A stretch of 64,000 nt of DNA from Effusibacillus dendaii (GCF_015097055.1 NZ_AP023366.1:1798001-1862000); one strand, 5' to 3'. Shown: positions 1-9,334, numbered from the stretch's first letter. The notes: generated by a model not told the origin, from the letters alone. Translations and numbers: made by a program.

Positions 1-653
1 TCAGCAAAATAGCCACCGGTAATTTGTCCCGCACATTCCATTAAATGACCAATTACAGATCCTTGACCGATTAATTGGTAATCATTATAATTCCAGTCCA
101 AAGCATGAATCATCGCCCCTAGAAACAATGAAGGGTCTGCTGTTCTACCCGTAATCACCACATCAGCCCCCGTGGACAAGGCATTGGATATTACCTCTGC
201 ACCCAGGTACGCGTTAGCGGATATAATCTTATCTTGGATAGTAGAGAGCTTTTGACCGGTTTCGATAATATCGGCATCTTCAAAATCGCTTACGATATCG
301 GATACATTGTCCCCAATCACGACTGCTATTCGTAAGTTGTTTATGTTCAATTCTTCAGCGATTTCCGCAACTACTTTCGCTGCAGATTCCGGGTTCGCGG
401 CTCCCATATTCGTGATGATTTTTACACCCTTTTGCTTCGCAATCGGTAAAACTGAACGCATTCGTGCTTCCAACCAAGGATTGTACCCTTTGTCAGGATT
501 GCTTAACCGGTCGAGATGCTCTCTCGCGATGGTCCTTTCTGCTAGCGCTTCAAAAACCAAGTATTGTATATCTCCTTTTTCCACCAACTCAATTGCCGGT
601 TCCCAACGGTCCCCCGCATATCCTGATCCCGCCCCAATTCTTACCTTTTTCAC
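1..653 (-). CDS. AtuA/DUF1446-family protein (3' part outside window)
   Basis: The minus strand reads an open frame of about 217 residues from a GTG at 653 and runs off the window edge. The start is set by GGAGATGAGA seven bases upstream. The N-terminus (KKVRIGAGSGYAGDRW), the block ITNMGAANPESAAK and the later GRTADPSLFLGAM segment match the acyclic terpene utilisation AtuA family (DUF1446), proteins of uncertain chemistry that accompany acyl-CoA-type catabolic genes. The upstream XRE-cupin gene lies in the same direction and may control it. No frame break is seen in the visible part. Family assignment is from remembered motifs; the substrate is unknown. Confidence 0.75.
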   Translation of the reverse strand, partial: MKKVRIGAGSGYAGDRWEPAIELVEKGDIQYLVFEALAERTIAREHLDRLSNPDKGYNPWLEARMRSVLPIAKQKGVKIITNMGAANPESAAKVVAEIAEELNINNLRIAVVIGDNVSDIVSDFEDADIIETGQKLSTIQDKIISANAYLGAEVISNALSTGADVVITGRTADPSLFLGAMIHALDWNYNDYQLIGQGSVIGHLMECAGQITGGYFA

Positions 654-869
654 TTGTAAATCTCATCTCCTTTTTGATAATTCAGACATCTTGTTTGTTA
701 TGCATACTTAATTTTCTTGAATTTCAAAGATAAAAAATACGATAGAATCGAAGTTAACAAGGTAAGCGTTTTATGACTCTAAGAAGGGTTTCGAAGGAGT
801 TACTGGATGTGCTTTCTGCGAAACTATCACTGAGGAGTAAATTTGACATTTGGTTCAAAAGTGCCCAAT

Positions 870-1424
870 TTAATTGGAAACAATAATAACCAGAACTTTT
901 GATTCCTGATTATTTCTAGATAGAAACATATGAGGTTTATCACCAAAATAATAGGCGCTGTCCCCTTCTTCCAAGGGATACAGTTTCCCGTCATAATACA
1001 AATCAATGGCTCCCTCTACCACAAAGGCGAATTCTTCTTCCTGGTGAGAGAAGGGTTGCTTTCCCTCCGTTACTTCTGGAACGATAACCATAAACGTTTC
1101 TATTTTAGCCAATGATTTACGATTGGCTAATCCATAATAAAAGTAACCAAACTCGGTTACGTTCGACACGATAGGAGTTCGTTCTTCTTTTTTGGTTATA
1201 ATGAGTTCCGAATCTTCGCCTTCTTCCTCAAAAAACCAGGACAATTTAACATTTAAAGCGTTGGCGATTTTTGACAACGTTGCGATTGGCAGCGAGATAC
1301 GTCCGTTTTCAATCTTTGATATCATACCTTTTGTATATCCGCATTTATCCGCTAAATCTTGTTGGGTAAGTTTCAAGTGAGTTCTTAATAGCCTGATTCT
1401 TTCCGATATTTTTTTCTCATCCAT
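870..1424 (-). CDS. XRE-family transcriptional regulator with C-terminal cupin domain
   Basis: About 184 residues. Residues ~6-60 form a helix-turn-helix of the XRE/Cro type (recognition part GYTKGMISKIENG). Residues ~105-185 form a small cupin barrel (EFAFVVEGAIDLYYDG, then GDSAYYFGDKPHMF). This HTH-cupin layout is typical of regulators such as PuuR that sense a small metabolite. The ATG at 1424 is preferred over a TTG four codons upstream because the AGGAGAG motif would touch the TTG directly. It is divergent from the hydrolase gene at 1603 and upstream of the AtuA-like gene, so either may be its target. Ligand not predictable. Confidence 0.8.
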   Translation of the reverse strand: MDEKKISERIRLLRTHLKLTQQDLADKCGYTKGMISKIENGRISLPIATLSKIANALNVKLSWFFEEEGEDSELIITKKEERTPIVSNVTEFGYFYYGLANRKSLAKIETFMVIVPEVTEGKQPFSHQEEEFAFVVEGAIDLYYDGKLYPLEEGDSAYYFGDKPHMFLSRNNQESKVLVIIVSN

Positions 1425-1602
1425 ACCTATGCTCAACTCTCCTAGACAGGTTTTTCAACTAAAGTTTCCTAATATTCAACTTAAGTATACTCATAATAAC
1501 CAGAAATTTCAGTTTAGTCAATACAACTGAATCCGGGATTTTGACCTATCGTGATGCTGTGTTATCTTTTTCTTAAAACTTCTTAGCCGGAAGAAGGATT
1601 GT

Positions 1603-2448
1603 ATGATTTATCATGTGACATACCTGTCCAACGGATTGAAGGTGAAAGGGTACCTAAGTCTGCCGAATGGGTTTGAGCTCCCTGCCTCAGTATTAAAAAA
1701 TTGGATCGGGCAGTTTTATGGTTACCCGGATCTTCCTATAACGGAAATCGCGACTTCCATCAATCGAGAAAAAAAAGATATTCGATCGTTCAAGCTGCCT
1801 GCTCTCATTTACTGTCGGGGAGGCATTGGAAAGTTCGGAAGTGTTAAGATTCATTGGATACAACAATTCGCCAATTTTGGACATGTTATCTTTGCTCCCT
1901 CCTACCGGGGAAATGAAGGGGGGAAAGGACGCGATGAATTTGGCGGGGACGATAAGGAAGATGTTCTTGCCGCTTATCGGCTCCTGCAAAGTCTTCCCTT
2001 CGTCAATCCGGAACGAATTTCGGTGATGGGCTTTTCGCGCGGAGCTATCAACGCTACGCTTACTGCCGTGGAGATTCCTGAAGTACACCGATTAATCCTC
2101 TGGAGCGGAGTATCGGATTTGGCGCAAACTTATGAAGAGCGGATTGATTTGCGGAGAATGTTGAAACGTGTAATTGGAGGCTCCCCTGCTAAAATGCCTG
2201 GCGTTTACCAGATTCGTTCCCCGCTGCTGATGGCAGAACGAATTCAATGCCCCGTCCTGATCATGCATGGGACAGAAGATCGGCAAGTCGATTTCAGTCA
2301 TGGGCTGCACATGTACAATAAGTTGAAAAAACTTGGGAGCAATGTGGAACTGCATAGCTATCAGGGTTACGGACATCTTTTCCCACCCTCGATTCATGAA
2401 ACGGCAGTGAAGCGGATGTTTGACTGGATCGGCAACAAGACCAATTAA
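1603..2448 (+). CDS. alpha/beta hydrolase of the prolyl-oligopeptidase/dienelactone type
   Basis: 281 residues from ATG 1603 with AAGGA upstream. The nucleophile elbow is GFSRGA (residues ~147-152), the acid is in MHGTEDRQVDF and the histidine is in GYGHLFPP, so the Ser-Asp-His triad is complete. No signal peptide is evident, so it is probably cytosolic. The family cleaves esters or peptides; the substrate cannot be read from sequence. It is divergent from the XRE-cupin regulator and ends at a terminator shared with the convergent yugP-like gene. Confidence 0.8.
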   Translation: MIYHVTYLSNGLKVKGYLSLPNGFELPASVLKNWIGQFYGYPDLPITEIATSINREKKDIRSFKLPALIYCRGGIGKFGSVKIHWIQQFANFGHVIFAPSYRGNEGGKGRDEFGGDDKEDVLAAYRLLQSLPFVNPERISVMGFSRGAINATLTAVEIPEVHRLILWSGVSDLAQTYEERIDLRRMLKRVIGGSPAKMPGVYQIRSPLLMAERIQCPVLIMHGTEDRQVDFSHGLHMYNKLKKLGSNVELHSYQGYGHLFPPSIHETAVKRMFDWIGNKTN

Positions 2449-2453
2449 GAAGA

Positions 2454-2480
2454 GAACCCGACGTTGGCCGTCGGGTGTGA
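2454..2480. terminator. bidirectional terminator between hydrolase and yugP
   Basis: ACCCGACG at 2456-2463 pairs with CGTCGGGT at 2469-2476 over a five-base loop, lying between two convergent genes. T-runs are weak. Confidence 0.6.
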
Positions 2481-2493
2481 TTCGGAAAACCTG

Positions 2494-3189
2494 TTAGTCT
2501 TCTTCCGTTCTCGACTGATTGAAGAAAATCAGCACGTATTTCAGCAATTCCAGCACAGAGATCAACGCTGCTGCCACGTAAGTAAGCGCCGCGGCACCAA
2601 GCACTTGATTCACTCCCCGCTCTTCCTCGTTGCGGATGAACCCTTCTGAAATCATCAACGCTTTCGCACGAGCACTTGCGTTGAATTCGACCGGAAGCGT
2701 CACCACTTGGAACGCAACCGCTGCCGAGAACAGAATAATTCCGAGACCGATTAAATTCAGCGCGTGCAGCAAGAATCCGCCCATCAAAAGAAACGGTGCA
2801 ATTCCGGACGCAAAGTTGACAACCGGGAACATTCTGTGTCGAAGCACAAGCATCGGGTAATGCACTTTGTGCTGGATCGCGTGTCCGATTTCGTGGCAAG
2901 CCACGGATAAGGAGGCAATCGACGATCCGTAATACACGTCTTCTGACAAGCGCACCGTACGGGAAATCGGATCATAGTGGTCAGACAACGCCCCCGGCAC
3001 CACTTCCACCGGCACGTCGTACAAACCTTGACGGTCAAGCAGGGTACGAGCGGCTTGAGCGCCCGTCATGCCGGACGATGCCCGCACTTCCGACCATTTG
3101 CTAAAATTCCCTTTTACCTTGAACTGCGCCCAAATCGAAAGTCCAAACGCAATCAAAATCAGAAAATCCATCGGATGGAAAAACATCGT
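2494..3189 (-). CDS. yugP: YugP-like membrane zinc metallopeptidase
   Basis: 231 residues. The zinc motif HEIGHAIQH (residues ~105-113) fits the neutral zinc metallopeptidase family (Zn_peptidase_2, B. subtilis YugP). Hydrophobic helices lie at the N-terminus (~5-20), around 128-180 and at the C-terminus (~200-225), so the active site faces the membrane. An upstream in-frame start at 3207 exists, but GGAGGAGG sits seven bases before the ATG at 3189, so that start is chosen. Its substrate is not established. It ends convergent with the hydrolase gene. Confidence 0.88.
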   Translation of the reverse strand, partial: TMFFHPMDFLILIAFGLSIWAQFKVKGNFSKWSEVRASSGMTGAQAARTLLDRQGLYDVPVEVVPGALSDHYDPISRTVRLSEDVYYGSSIASLSVACHEIGHAIQHKVHYPMLVLRHRMFPVVNFASGIAPFLLMGGFLLHALNLIGLGIILFSAAVAFQVVTLPVEFNASARAKALMISEGFIRNEEERGVNQVLGAAALTYVAAALISVLELLKYVLIFFNQSRTEED

Positions 3190-3224
3190 GCAGCCTCCTC
3201 CAAACATTTGTTTAAATCACGACT

Positions 3225-4568
3225 TTAATGAACTCTCTCAAGGTTGGGAACCGATTCAAGTCCCAATTCCGGCAATCGTTGAATACTGATTCGCTCGATC
3301 CGCGTGTCGTCCATTTTTTCGATGGTGAAGAGGAATCCGCTTTTCCGGGCGGAGTCTCCTTTTTCGGGTTGTTTGGCAACCATGGAGTACATCCATCCTC
3401 CGATCGTGTCCACATCCACGTCATCAATATCGGTACCGAGCAAATCGTTAATTTCTTCAAGCAGCACGCGGCCTTCAACCGAATAACCGTCTTTCGTTTT
3501 CTGCACGGCAGGTAGCTCCTCGCCGTCAAATTCGTCCCGGATTTCTCCGACAAGCTCTTCCATAATGTCTTCTGTGGTAATCAAACCGGCCGTTCCGCCA
3601 TATTCGTCCATGACTACAGCGATTTGGGTTCCGTTTTTCTGCATCTGTTTCAACACCGCGCTAATCTCAGCCGCTTCCGACACCATGATCACACGTCGCA
3701 AAATGCTTTGGATCGTGAACTGATGATGACGGTTCATTTGCAAATACAGATCCTTCACGTGAACGTATCCGATAATGTGGTCTTTGTCCCCTTGCGAAAC
3801 CGGATAACGGGTGTGACGCTCCCGATCGATTTTTTGAATAATCTCTTCGTGCGAATCGTCGATGTCAATTGTGATCATATCCACGCGGGGAACCATGATT
3901 TCTCTTGCGATTCGGTCGGAAAATTCAAATACGTTGTCGAACAGGGCCATTTCCGTGTTGTCGATCAACCCGCTTTGGTGACTTTGGTTCATCAGAATTC
4001 GGATTTCTTCTTCCGTATGGGCAAGTTCCCCTTCTTTTGCGGGTTGGATCCCGACCCACTTGAGGACCCGGTTTGCCGTTCCGTTTAAGATCCATATAAA
4101 CGGATACATCACCTTATAAAAAAGAATCATCGGTCTTGCAACGTGTAACACGGTTCCTTCCGCCCTTTGAATCGCCAATGATTTCGGGGCGAGCTCACCC
4201 AGAACAATATGAAGAATCGTAATGGTCGCGAATGCGATGACAAAAGCGATTGTATGAACCGCAAATGCGGGAACTCCCAAAGTGGCAAGCGGTTTTTCAA
4301 TCAAGTGGGCGATTGCGGATTCTCCAATCCAGCCGAGGCCCAGCGAAGCGAGCGTAATGCCAAATTGTGTGGCAGAAAGATAGGCGTCCAGATTGTTGGT
4401 AATGGTCTGCGCCACTTTCGCCTTTTTATTGCCTTCCTCGACCAATTGAGCCAATCTGCTGGAACGGATTTTGACCATCGCAAATTCCGCCGCCACGAAA
4501 AAACCGTTTAGAAAAACAAGGAAAAGCACTGCCAGTAAGTTAAATGCTGTTTCACCCGGATTATCCAA
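3225..4568 (-). CDS. CNNM/CorC (HlyC) family membrane protein with CBS domains
   Basis: 447 residues from a TTG start at 4568 with AGGGACG upstream. An N-terminal DUF21/CNNM domain with about four membrane helices (~8-30, 60-80, 95-120, 130-150) is followed by a CBS pair (~205-330, with REIMVPRVDM and YGGTAGLIT) and a C-terminal CorC/HlyC domain (~345-440). Relatives such as B. subtilis MpfA are linked to magnesium export; older annotation as haemolysin is not supported by function. A MerR-type gene lies 36 bp upstream in the same direction, suggesting joint transcription. Confidence 0.9.
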   Translation of the reverse strand: MDNPGETAFNLLAVLFLVFLNGFFVAAEFAMVKIRSSRLAQLVEEGNKKAKVAQTITNNLDAYLSATQFGITLASLGLGWIGESAIAHLIEKPLATLGVPAFAVHTIAFVIAFATITILHIVLGELAPKSLAIQRAEGTVLHVARPMILFYKVMYPFIWILNGTANRVLKWVGIQPAKEGELAHTEEEIRILMNQSHQSGLIDNTEMALFDNVFEFSDRIAREIMVPRVDMITIDIDDSHEEIIQKIDRERHTRYPVSQGDKDHIIGYVHVKDLYLQMNRHHQFTIQSILRRVIMVSEAAEISAVLKQMQKNGTQIAVVMDEYGGTAGLITTEDIMEELVGEIRDEFDGEELPAVQKTKDGYSVEGRVLLEEINDLLGTDIDDVDVDTIGGWMYSMVAKQPEKGDSARKSGFLFTIEKMDDTRIERISIQRLPELGLESVPNLERVH

Positions 4569-4604
4569 TAAGTCGTCCCTGAATGGGGGACTCCACCTCC
4601 CAAT

Positions 4605-5048
4605 TTATTTGAATGGGTTATCTCCCAAAAGAATACTTAATGTGTGAATCAGAGTAGCGCATTGGAGCGACATCGTTTTGGTGAGAACCTTTAGCTGCTG
4701 TTCATTTAATTTTGACAACAGCGGTTTTAATTCCAGCAGACGATCCTCGACCAAATGCAGCTGTTCGAAAATCTCGTGCATTTTGTGGGACACGTCTGTT
4801 GCCGAAACCTTTTGCTCGTCAAACACCTGCAATCTCGCGCGAATTTCTTCCAACGACAGCTTTTCTTTTTTGTACAGCTCGATCAGTTTTAATCGCTGCA
4901 GCGCTTCCTCCGAGTAGAATCGATAATTCGATTCGGTCCTTTCATACGTGAGCAACCCCAGTTGCGTGTAATAATCGATTGTTCGTTTCGAGACATTTGC
5001 AACGTTTGCCAACTCGCCTATGCGATACAACTTCCCATCGGGGTACAT
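4605..5048 (-). CDS. MerR-family transcriptional regulator
   Basis: 147 residues. The N-terminal winged HTH starts YRIGELANVANVSKRTIDYY, the MerR signature, followed by the wing (YRFYSEEALQRLKLI) and a long dimerisation coiled coil (~75-130). No cysteine or histidine cluster for metal binding is obvious at the C-terminus, so the signal is unknown. It lies immediately upstream of the CNNM gene and probably controls that unit from the 18-bp-spaced promoter at 5073-5102. A TTG seven codons in is an alternative start. Confidence 0.85.
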   Translation of the reverse strand: MYPDGKLYRIGELANVANVSKRTIDYYTQLGLLTYERTESNYRFYSEEALQRLKLIELYKKEKLSLEEIRARLQVFDEQKVSATDVSHKMHEIFEQLHLVEDRLLELKPLLSKLNEQQLKVLTKTMSLQCATLIHTLSILLGDNPFK

Positions 5049-5072
5049 CCTTTCTTGGTCGAAGTTATTATC

Positions 5073-5102
5073 ATTTTATGATTTTTAAAACCGTACAGTC
5101 AA
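5073..5102 (-). promoter_or_regulatory. promoter of the MerR-CNNM unit
   Basis: On the minus strand TTGACT (5102-5097) and TAAAAT (5078-5073) are separated by 18 bases. Longer than standard spacing is common for promoters activated by MerR proteins. Confidence 0.55.
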
Positions 5103-5135
5103 ACGTTATGGTAGATACTAAATCGTCGGAAAACA

Positions 5136-5170
5136 GGCAAAAAAATAAGAGCGGCTTTTTTTCCCGCTCT
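5136..5170 (-). terminator. Rho-independent terminator downstream of the SOD remnant
   Basis: Minus strand: GAGCGG, loop GAAAAAAAG, CCGCTC, then TTATTTTTTT. A clear intrinsic terminator that presumably ended the former superoxide dismutase gene. Confidence 0.8.
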
Positions 5171-5224
5171 ACCTCCTCATTTTTTGGCCAATCAATCGTT
5201 TTTGCGAGCTTCTCCACCCTTTCA

Positions 5225-5407
5225 CTAAAAAGCAGCCCAAGCAATCGTATGGGCTTTTTCGTATCGCTGCCGTACATCATCCCAGTTCACGACGTTCCAC
5301 CAGGCATCTATATATGATTTTCTGTCGTTCGCATACTTTACATAATAAGCATGTTCCCACACGTCAAGCACGAGCAGCGGAATCCCATCCTCCCTTGTGA
5401 CTTTTCC
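5225..5407 (-). pseudogene. sodA: C-terminal remnant of Fe/Mn superoxide dismutase
   Basis: An open stretch of 60 codons plus stop, preceded directly by an in-frame TAG and with no start codon of its own. It reads [20 protein letters not shown], then [14 protein letters not shown] and a short tail. These are the C-terminal metal-binding block (DVWEHAYY, with the Asp and His ligands) and the conserved [10 protein letters not shown] block of Fe/Mn SOD. Roughly the first 140 residues of the usual ~200 are missing, including the two N-terminal histidine ligands, so no active enzyme can be made. The terminator behind it is intact. Confidence 0.88.
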
Positions 5408-5472
5408 CTATTGTATGCTTCTATTTACACTGGGCGTTTGTCCCATAAGCAAAAAGGGCGGACACCTAAGGT

Positions 5473-6534
5473 TTAACGTTTTTGAATTTGCATCATCAGA
5501 TTTTCGGATACAAGGTGACCATACTGGCTCATCATGATGGACTCGCCTTTTTGAACGTATGCCCTCCGATTTCTACATCTTCAATCGCAATCCGTCCAAT
5601 TGACCAGGCCGCTGGGTAAAGGCGCATCGCTTCCTGCACGATGCAATACGTATATTTCAAATCATTCAGCGAATCGGGCGTCGGATCGGCACCGTGCAGC
5701 ACACTTTCTAACTCTTCATGAAATTTCCTTTCAACTTCCGGATGTTGAGACAGCAGGTACCACGTCCAAGCCAACGTATTGGCTGTCGTTTCATGACCGG
5801 CCAGGAAAATCGTCATCACTTGGTCGCGCAGATGCTTGTCCGGCATACCGACGCAACAGGATGGACAGCACATCCTGCTTGTTCTCCTGTGGGTTCTGGC
5901 GACGGTTTTCAATGATGCTATACATCAATTGATCGAGCTTTTCGATAGAATCTTTCACCGCCCGGTCACGCGTATCGGTAACCTCTGTCGGTTCATGCCC
6001 TTCCATCCGTGCTTTCTCTGTAATCATCCGGGGCAGGGAATCCAGCAAGTTACGGAGGTCAGCTTCTCCTTCCGCATCGTGCACCGTCATGCCAAATATC
6101 GTATCGGTAATGATGTCCACGTGACTTCCATCATCTCGGTGGTGATATTGCGTGTTTCCCCATCCTGCCAGGTATCGGATCTTGTTTCAGCCATTTTCAC
6201 CATCGTCGGTGCATACATGCTAATATGCCGGGATATTGAAATACGGCTGCATGATTTGCCGATCTTGTCGATGGCGTTCTCCTTCGCTTGTAAGAATTCC
6301 TTCACCGACGATTACTTTCAAAACTTGCAGATTTTTTGACTTAATAAAACTTTCTTTTTTCTCAATCAGTACTTCACGGATGTGATCCGGATTGGAAAGT
6401 AAATAGGGAAATTCCATGTCGGGAGAAATTAGTTTGACGACGTCTCCACGCTCTCTTGCGTTCACGAGCAGTGCCAGCGGATTTTGAACAAACTGTTCGA
6501 ACGAACCAACGATCAGAATGTCTTTTGTTGTCAC
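5473..6534 (-). pseudogene. decayed cytochrome P450
   Basis: The GTG at 6534 follows a good GGAGG site, and the N-terminal ~100 residues are intact (KSKNLQVLKVIVGEGILTSEG). The reading then jumps frame near 6225-6305, again near 6100-6120 and near 5800-5912. The I-helix AGHETTANTLAW and the K-helix E-A-M-R (ExxR) are present. After GGHTFKK another base is lost; read in the shifted frame it continues GESIMMSQY and then a short tail ENLMMQIQKR to TAA at 5473. The Cys heme-ligand loop (FxxGxxxCxG) and about 100 residues around it are absent. No P450 activity is possible. Confidence 0.88.
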
Positions 6535-6635
6535 CTGATATTCCTCCAGTTACCGAGTTTCCCGTATTTTCTCCGGGTGAATTTCAAATATACGCCCGCT
6601 TACAGAGTGGTGATGTCCTGACGGACAATCAAGCC

Positions 6636-6668
6636 AAAAGAAAAGGCTCCCGTCAGAACACAGGAACC
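6636..6668 (-). terminator. likely terminator of the TRAP operon
   Basis: Minus strand: GGTTCC...GGGAGCC stem followed by TTTTCTTTT, 58 bases after the stop of the DUF1445 gene. The stem is short and includes a G-T pair. Confidence 0.5.
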
Positions 6669-6725
6669 ATTTTTACGAAGAAGTGCAAACGCTTTACGGT
6701 ACGCCCCCCATTTACCAACAATCAT

Positions 6726-7508
6726 CTAAAGAATGGAGTATGACTCGTCTTTTTGATCAGTAATGAACATATGTCCAGGTGCGTGTGTAATCATAAACGG
6801 TGGTTTGCTTTGCATTGCCACTGCTTGCGGCGTTACTCCACATGCCCAAAACACCGGGATTTCATTTTCTTTTAGGGTCACTGCTTCACCAAAATCTACT
6901 TCATCAAGGTTATCAATGCCGATTAGCTTAGGGTTCCCCATATGAACAGGCGCTCCGTGAACAGAAGGAAAACGGGATGTGATTTGAGCGGCCCGAATCG
7001 CGTCCCGGGGTTGAAACGGACGCATGCTGACAACTAGATTACCGTGAAAAACGCCAGCGTTTTGGCACGAAATATTCGTTTTGTACATCGGTACATTTTT
7101 GCCTTCCTGAATGTGACGTACCGGTAGATTGTTCGTGAGAAGCGCCTGTTCAAATGTAAAGCTGCAACCGATCAAAAATGAAACCAAGTCATCCCGCCAA
7201 TATTGGGTAATATCGGTTACTTCCGCAATCAGTTCCCCATATTCATAGATTCGATACTTGGGAAGATCCGTTCTGAGATCTGCATCCGGTGCGGTCAGAT
7301 ATGGGATTGGCGATCCCACGTCTGTGACTTCCAACAAGGGACACGGCTTTGGATTACGTTGGCAAAACAACAGAAAATCGTACGCTAATTCTTTTGGCAG
7401 AATTACCAGATTTGCTTGGGCGTTATTTTGGGCCAATCCTGCCGTCGGTTTTGTCCATTCTCCATCCCGAATTTTTTGTCGGATTTCTTGGGCGGATAAG
7501 TGTTTCAC
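6726..7508 (-). CDS. DUF1445 / YcsI-like putative hydro-lyase
   Basis: 260 residues from GTG 7508, which follows AAAGGGGG; a start eleven codons earlier lacks a site. The protein matches the DUF1445 (PF07286) family, with the blocks GCSFTFEQALL, YKTNISC, MRPF and VHGAPVHMGNP, and WACGVTPQ near the end. Some members are described as D-glutamate cyclases; others sit beside lactam or amino-acid catabolic genes. It is the last gene of the TRAP operon, 51 bp after dctM, with a small stem-loop between. The role is probably a dehydration or cyclisation step on the imported compound; this is inference. Confidence 0.8.
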   Translation of the reverse strand: MKHLSAQEIRQKIRDGEWTKPTAGLAQNNAQANLVILPKELAYDFLLFCQRNPKPCPLLEVTDVGSPIPYLTAPDADLRTDLPKYRIYEYGELIAEVTDITQYWRDDLVSFLIGCSFTFEQALLTNNLPVRHIQEGKNVPMYKTNISCQNAGVFHGNLVVSMRPFQPRDAIRAAQITSRFPSVHGAPVHMGNPKLIGIDNLDEVDFGEAVTLKENEIPVFWACGVTPQAVAMQSKPPFMITHAPGHMFITDQKDESYSIL

Positions 7509-7559
7509 AATTTTTCCCCCTTTAAGATAAAGCCCCCACACAGTGAGGCTTTGAGAGTC

Positions 7560-8837
7560 TTATTTTCCACCAACCAAGTGTGGTAAAAACAGTGACAGAT
7601 TCGGCCAATACGTCACGAGAACCAGAATCACCAATAATATTAGCAACTGTGGAAGCAGAGGACGAACCATCTGCGCCAAATTCACTTTGGCGATAGCTGA
7701 AGTAACGAAGAGACATACTCCAAGCGGCGGCGTAATCATACCGATTGTTAAGTTTACGGTGATGATAATCCCCAAATGCACCGGATCAACCCCGGCAGTA
7801 GTTGCAACCGGCAAAAATAATGGTGTAAAAATGGTCAATGCTGAAATCGTATCAATGAAAGTTCCCGCAATCAGAAGCACAACGTTTATAAGCAACAGTG
7901 TGACCCAGGGCGCACTAGAGATACTGGTAACTAAATCCCCCAGTTGATCAGGAATATCATGATATGAGAGTAACCATGTAAATAACGTTGCATTTGCGAT
8001 TACGAACAGGATGGTTGCGGAGCTTACTGCTGATTCGAGCAATACCTTTGGCAACATCTTGATCGTTAACTCCTTATACACGAATACACCGATTATAAGA
8101 GCATAAACAACAGCTATCACACCCGATTCGGTTGCCGTAAAGATCCCAGAACGAAAACCGCCAATGATAATGACAGGCAGTAGAAGGGCGAGAAAGGCGT
8201 CTTTTAATCCCACCATGATTTCTTTTCGAGACGCCATCTTCTCACGGCCGCGAATGTTTTGTTTCTTGCCAACATAATACACATACGCCATCAGTCCAAC
8301 TGCCATCAAAATCCCTGGTGTCACACCTGCTAAAAACAGGTCACCTATTGAAACGCTAGCCATCACTCCATACAAGATCATCGGAATCGACGGGGGAATT
8401 ACAGGACCAATCGTCGAAGCTGATGCCACAAGCGTGGAAGCGAAACGCCGGTCATACCCTTGCGCAATCATTGCCGGTATCAGGATTCCTCCTATCGCAG
8501 CAGCGTCAGCAATGGCGGAGCCGGAAATCGCAGAGAAAAATGTACAAGCCAATACTGCCACTAATGCAAGTCCAGCGGGCAAGTGCCCAACCAACAATTC
8601 AGCAAAGTTCACCAAACGTTTTGAAATTCCACCTACCGTCATAATTTCTCCGGCGAGCACAAAAAGCGGAATTGCAACCAGAGTAAACGAGTCAATACCT
8701 GAAAAGGATTTTTGTGCAATCACAACCAAATCTGTATCGCTTAACAGTAACCCTACCAATGACGTAATACCTAGTGCAAAAGCAATAGGTATGCGAAGGA
8801 AGAACAAGACAAACAGCAAAACAACCAGCCATATCAT
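7560..8837 (-). CDS. dctM: TRAP transporter large permease subunit
   Basis: 425 residues, almost entirely hydrophobic, with about 12 membrane helices. Typical DctM features are the N-terminal FLRIPIAFALGI, the SGSAIADAAAIG loop (~105-118), SIPMILYGV and the C-terminal NLTIGMITPPLGVCLF. It forms the Na+-driven transport channel with dctQ. The start ATG overlaps the dctQ stop by four bases (ATGA), indicating translational coupling. The gene is full length and intact. Confidence 0.95.
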   Translation of the reverse strand: MIWLVVLLFVLFFLRIPIAFALGITSLVGLLLSDTDLVVIAQKSFSGIDSFTLVAIPLFVLAGEIMTVGGISKRLVNFAELLVGHLPAGLALVAVLACTFFSAISGSAIADAAAIGGILIPAMIAQGYDRRFASTLVASASTIGPVIPPSIPMILYGVMASVSIGDLFLAGVTPGILMAVGLMAYVYYVGKKQNIRGREKMASRKEIMVGLKDAFLALLLPVIIIGGFRSGIFTATESGVIAVVYALIIGVFVYKELTIKMLPKVLLESAVSSATILFVIANATLFTWLLSYHDIPDQLGDLVTSISSAPWVTLLLINVVLLIAGTFIDTISALTIFTPLFLPVATTAGVDPVHLGIIITVNLTIGMITPPLGVCLFVTSAIAKVNLAQMVRPLLPQLLILLVILVLVTYWPNLSLFLPHLVGGK

Positions 8838-9304
8838 ACCTGTGTTCCTCCTTCCTGTTTTCCTTTTAGTTCATCGAGCATTCCTTTGATTAAGTAGAAC
8901 AGCATGAGCACACCTGAAATTGGCATTACGATATACATATACATCAAGGAGACTTCTAAGGTAGGTGTCGTTTGCATTGTAGAATTCGTCGTGTGCACCC
9001 AACTGTAGTAGGTAAAAACCGCAACGAACAGAATACTGATCAAATAACCGATCGTGACGACCACGGAGCGTATTTTTTTCGATAGGTGATCAATGATATC
9101 CACACTCAAGTGACGATGATGTTTTACCCCCAGCGCAGTTCCGAAAAACACCATATAGGCAAACGCGAAACGTGTAATTTCTTCGGTCCATGGAGCAGGA
9201 ACCTTAAGTACAAACCGGAAAAGGACCTGCAAAAACGTTGCAATTACAACAACTGCCAAACAACTGCCAATGATCACTTCCAACCAATAACGAAGTAGTT
9301 TCAT
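8834..9304 (-). CDS. dctQ: TRAP transporter small permease subunit
   Basis: 156 residues with four predicted helices (~10-30, 45-65, 87-108, 125-148). The segment EITRFAFAYMVFFGTALGVKHHRHLSVD is the usual DctQ signature between helices 1 and 2. It follows dctP after 58 bp containing a hairpin and overlaps dctM. The product is an integral membrane partner of DctM, needed for transport. Confidence 0.93.
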   Translation of the reverse strand: MKLLRYWLEVIIGSCLAVVVIATFLQVLFRFVLKVPAPWTEEITRFAFAYMVFFGTALGVKHHRHLSVDIIDHLSKKIRSVVVTIGYLISILFVAVFTYYSWVHTTNSTMQTTPTLEVSLMYMYIVMPISGVLMLFYLIKGMLDELKGKQEGGTQV

Positions 9305-9334
9305 AGCAGTGATCCCACTCCCTTCTTTAAAATA

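Noticed and set aside
3624-4511. Open frames opposite the CNNM gene
   Set aside because: Antisense to a full-length, well-matching membrane protein gene.
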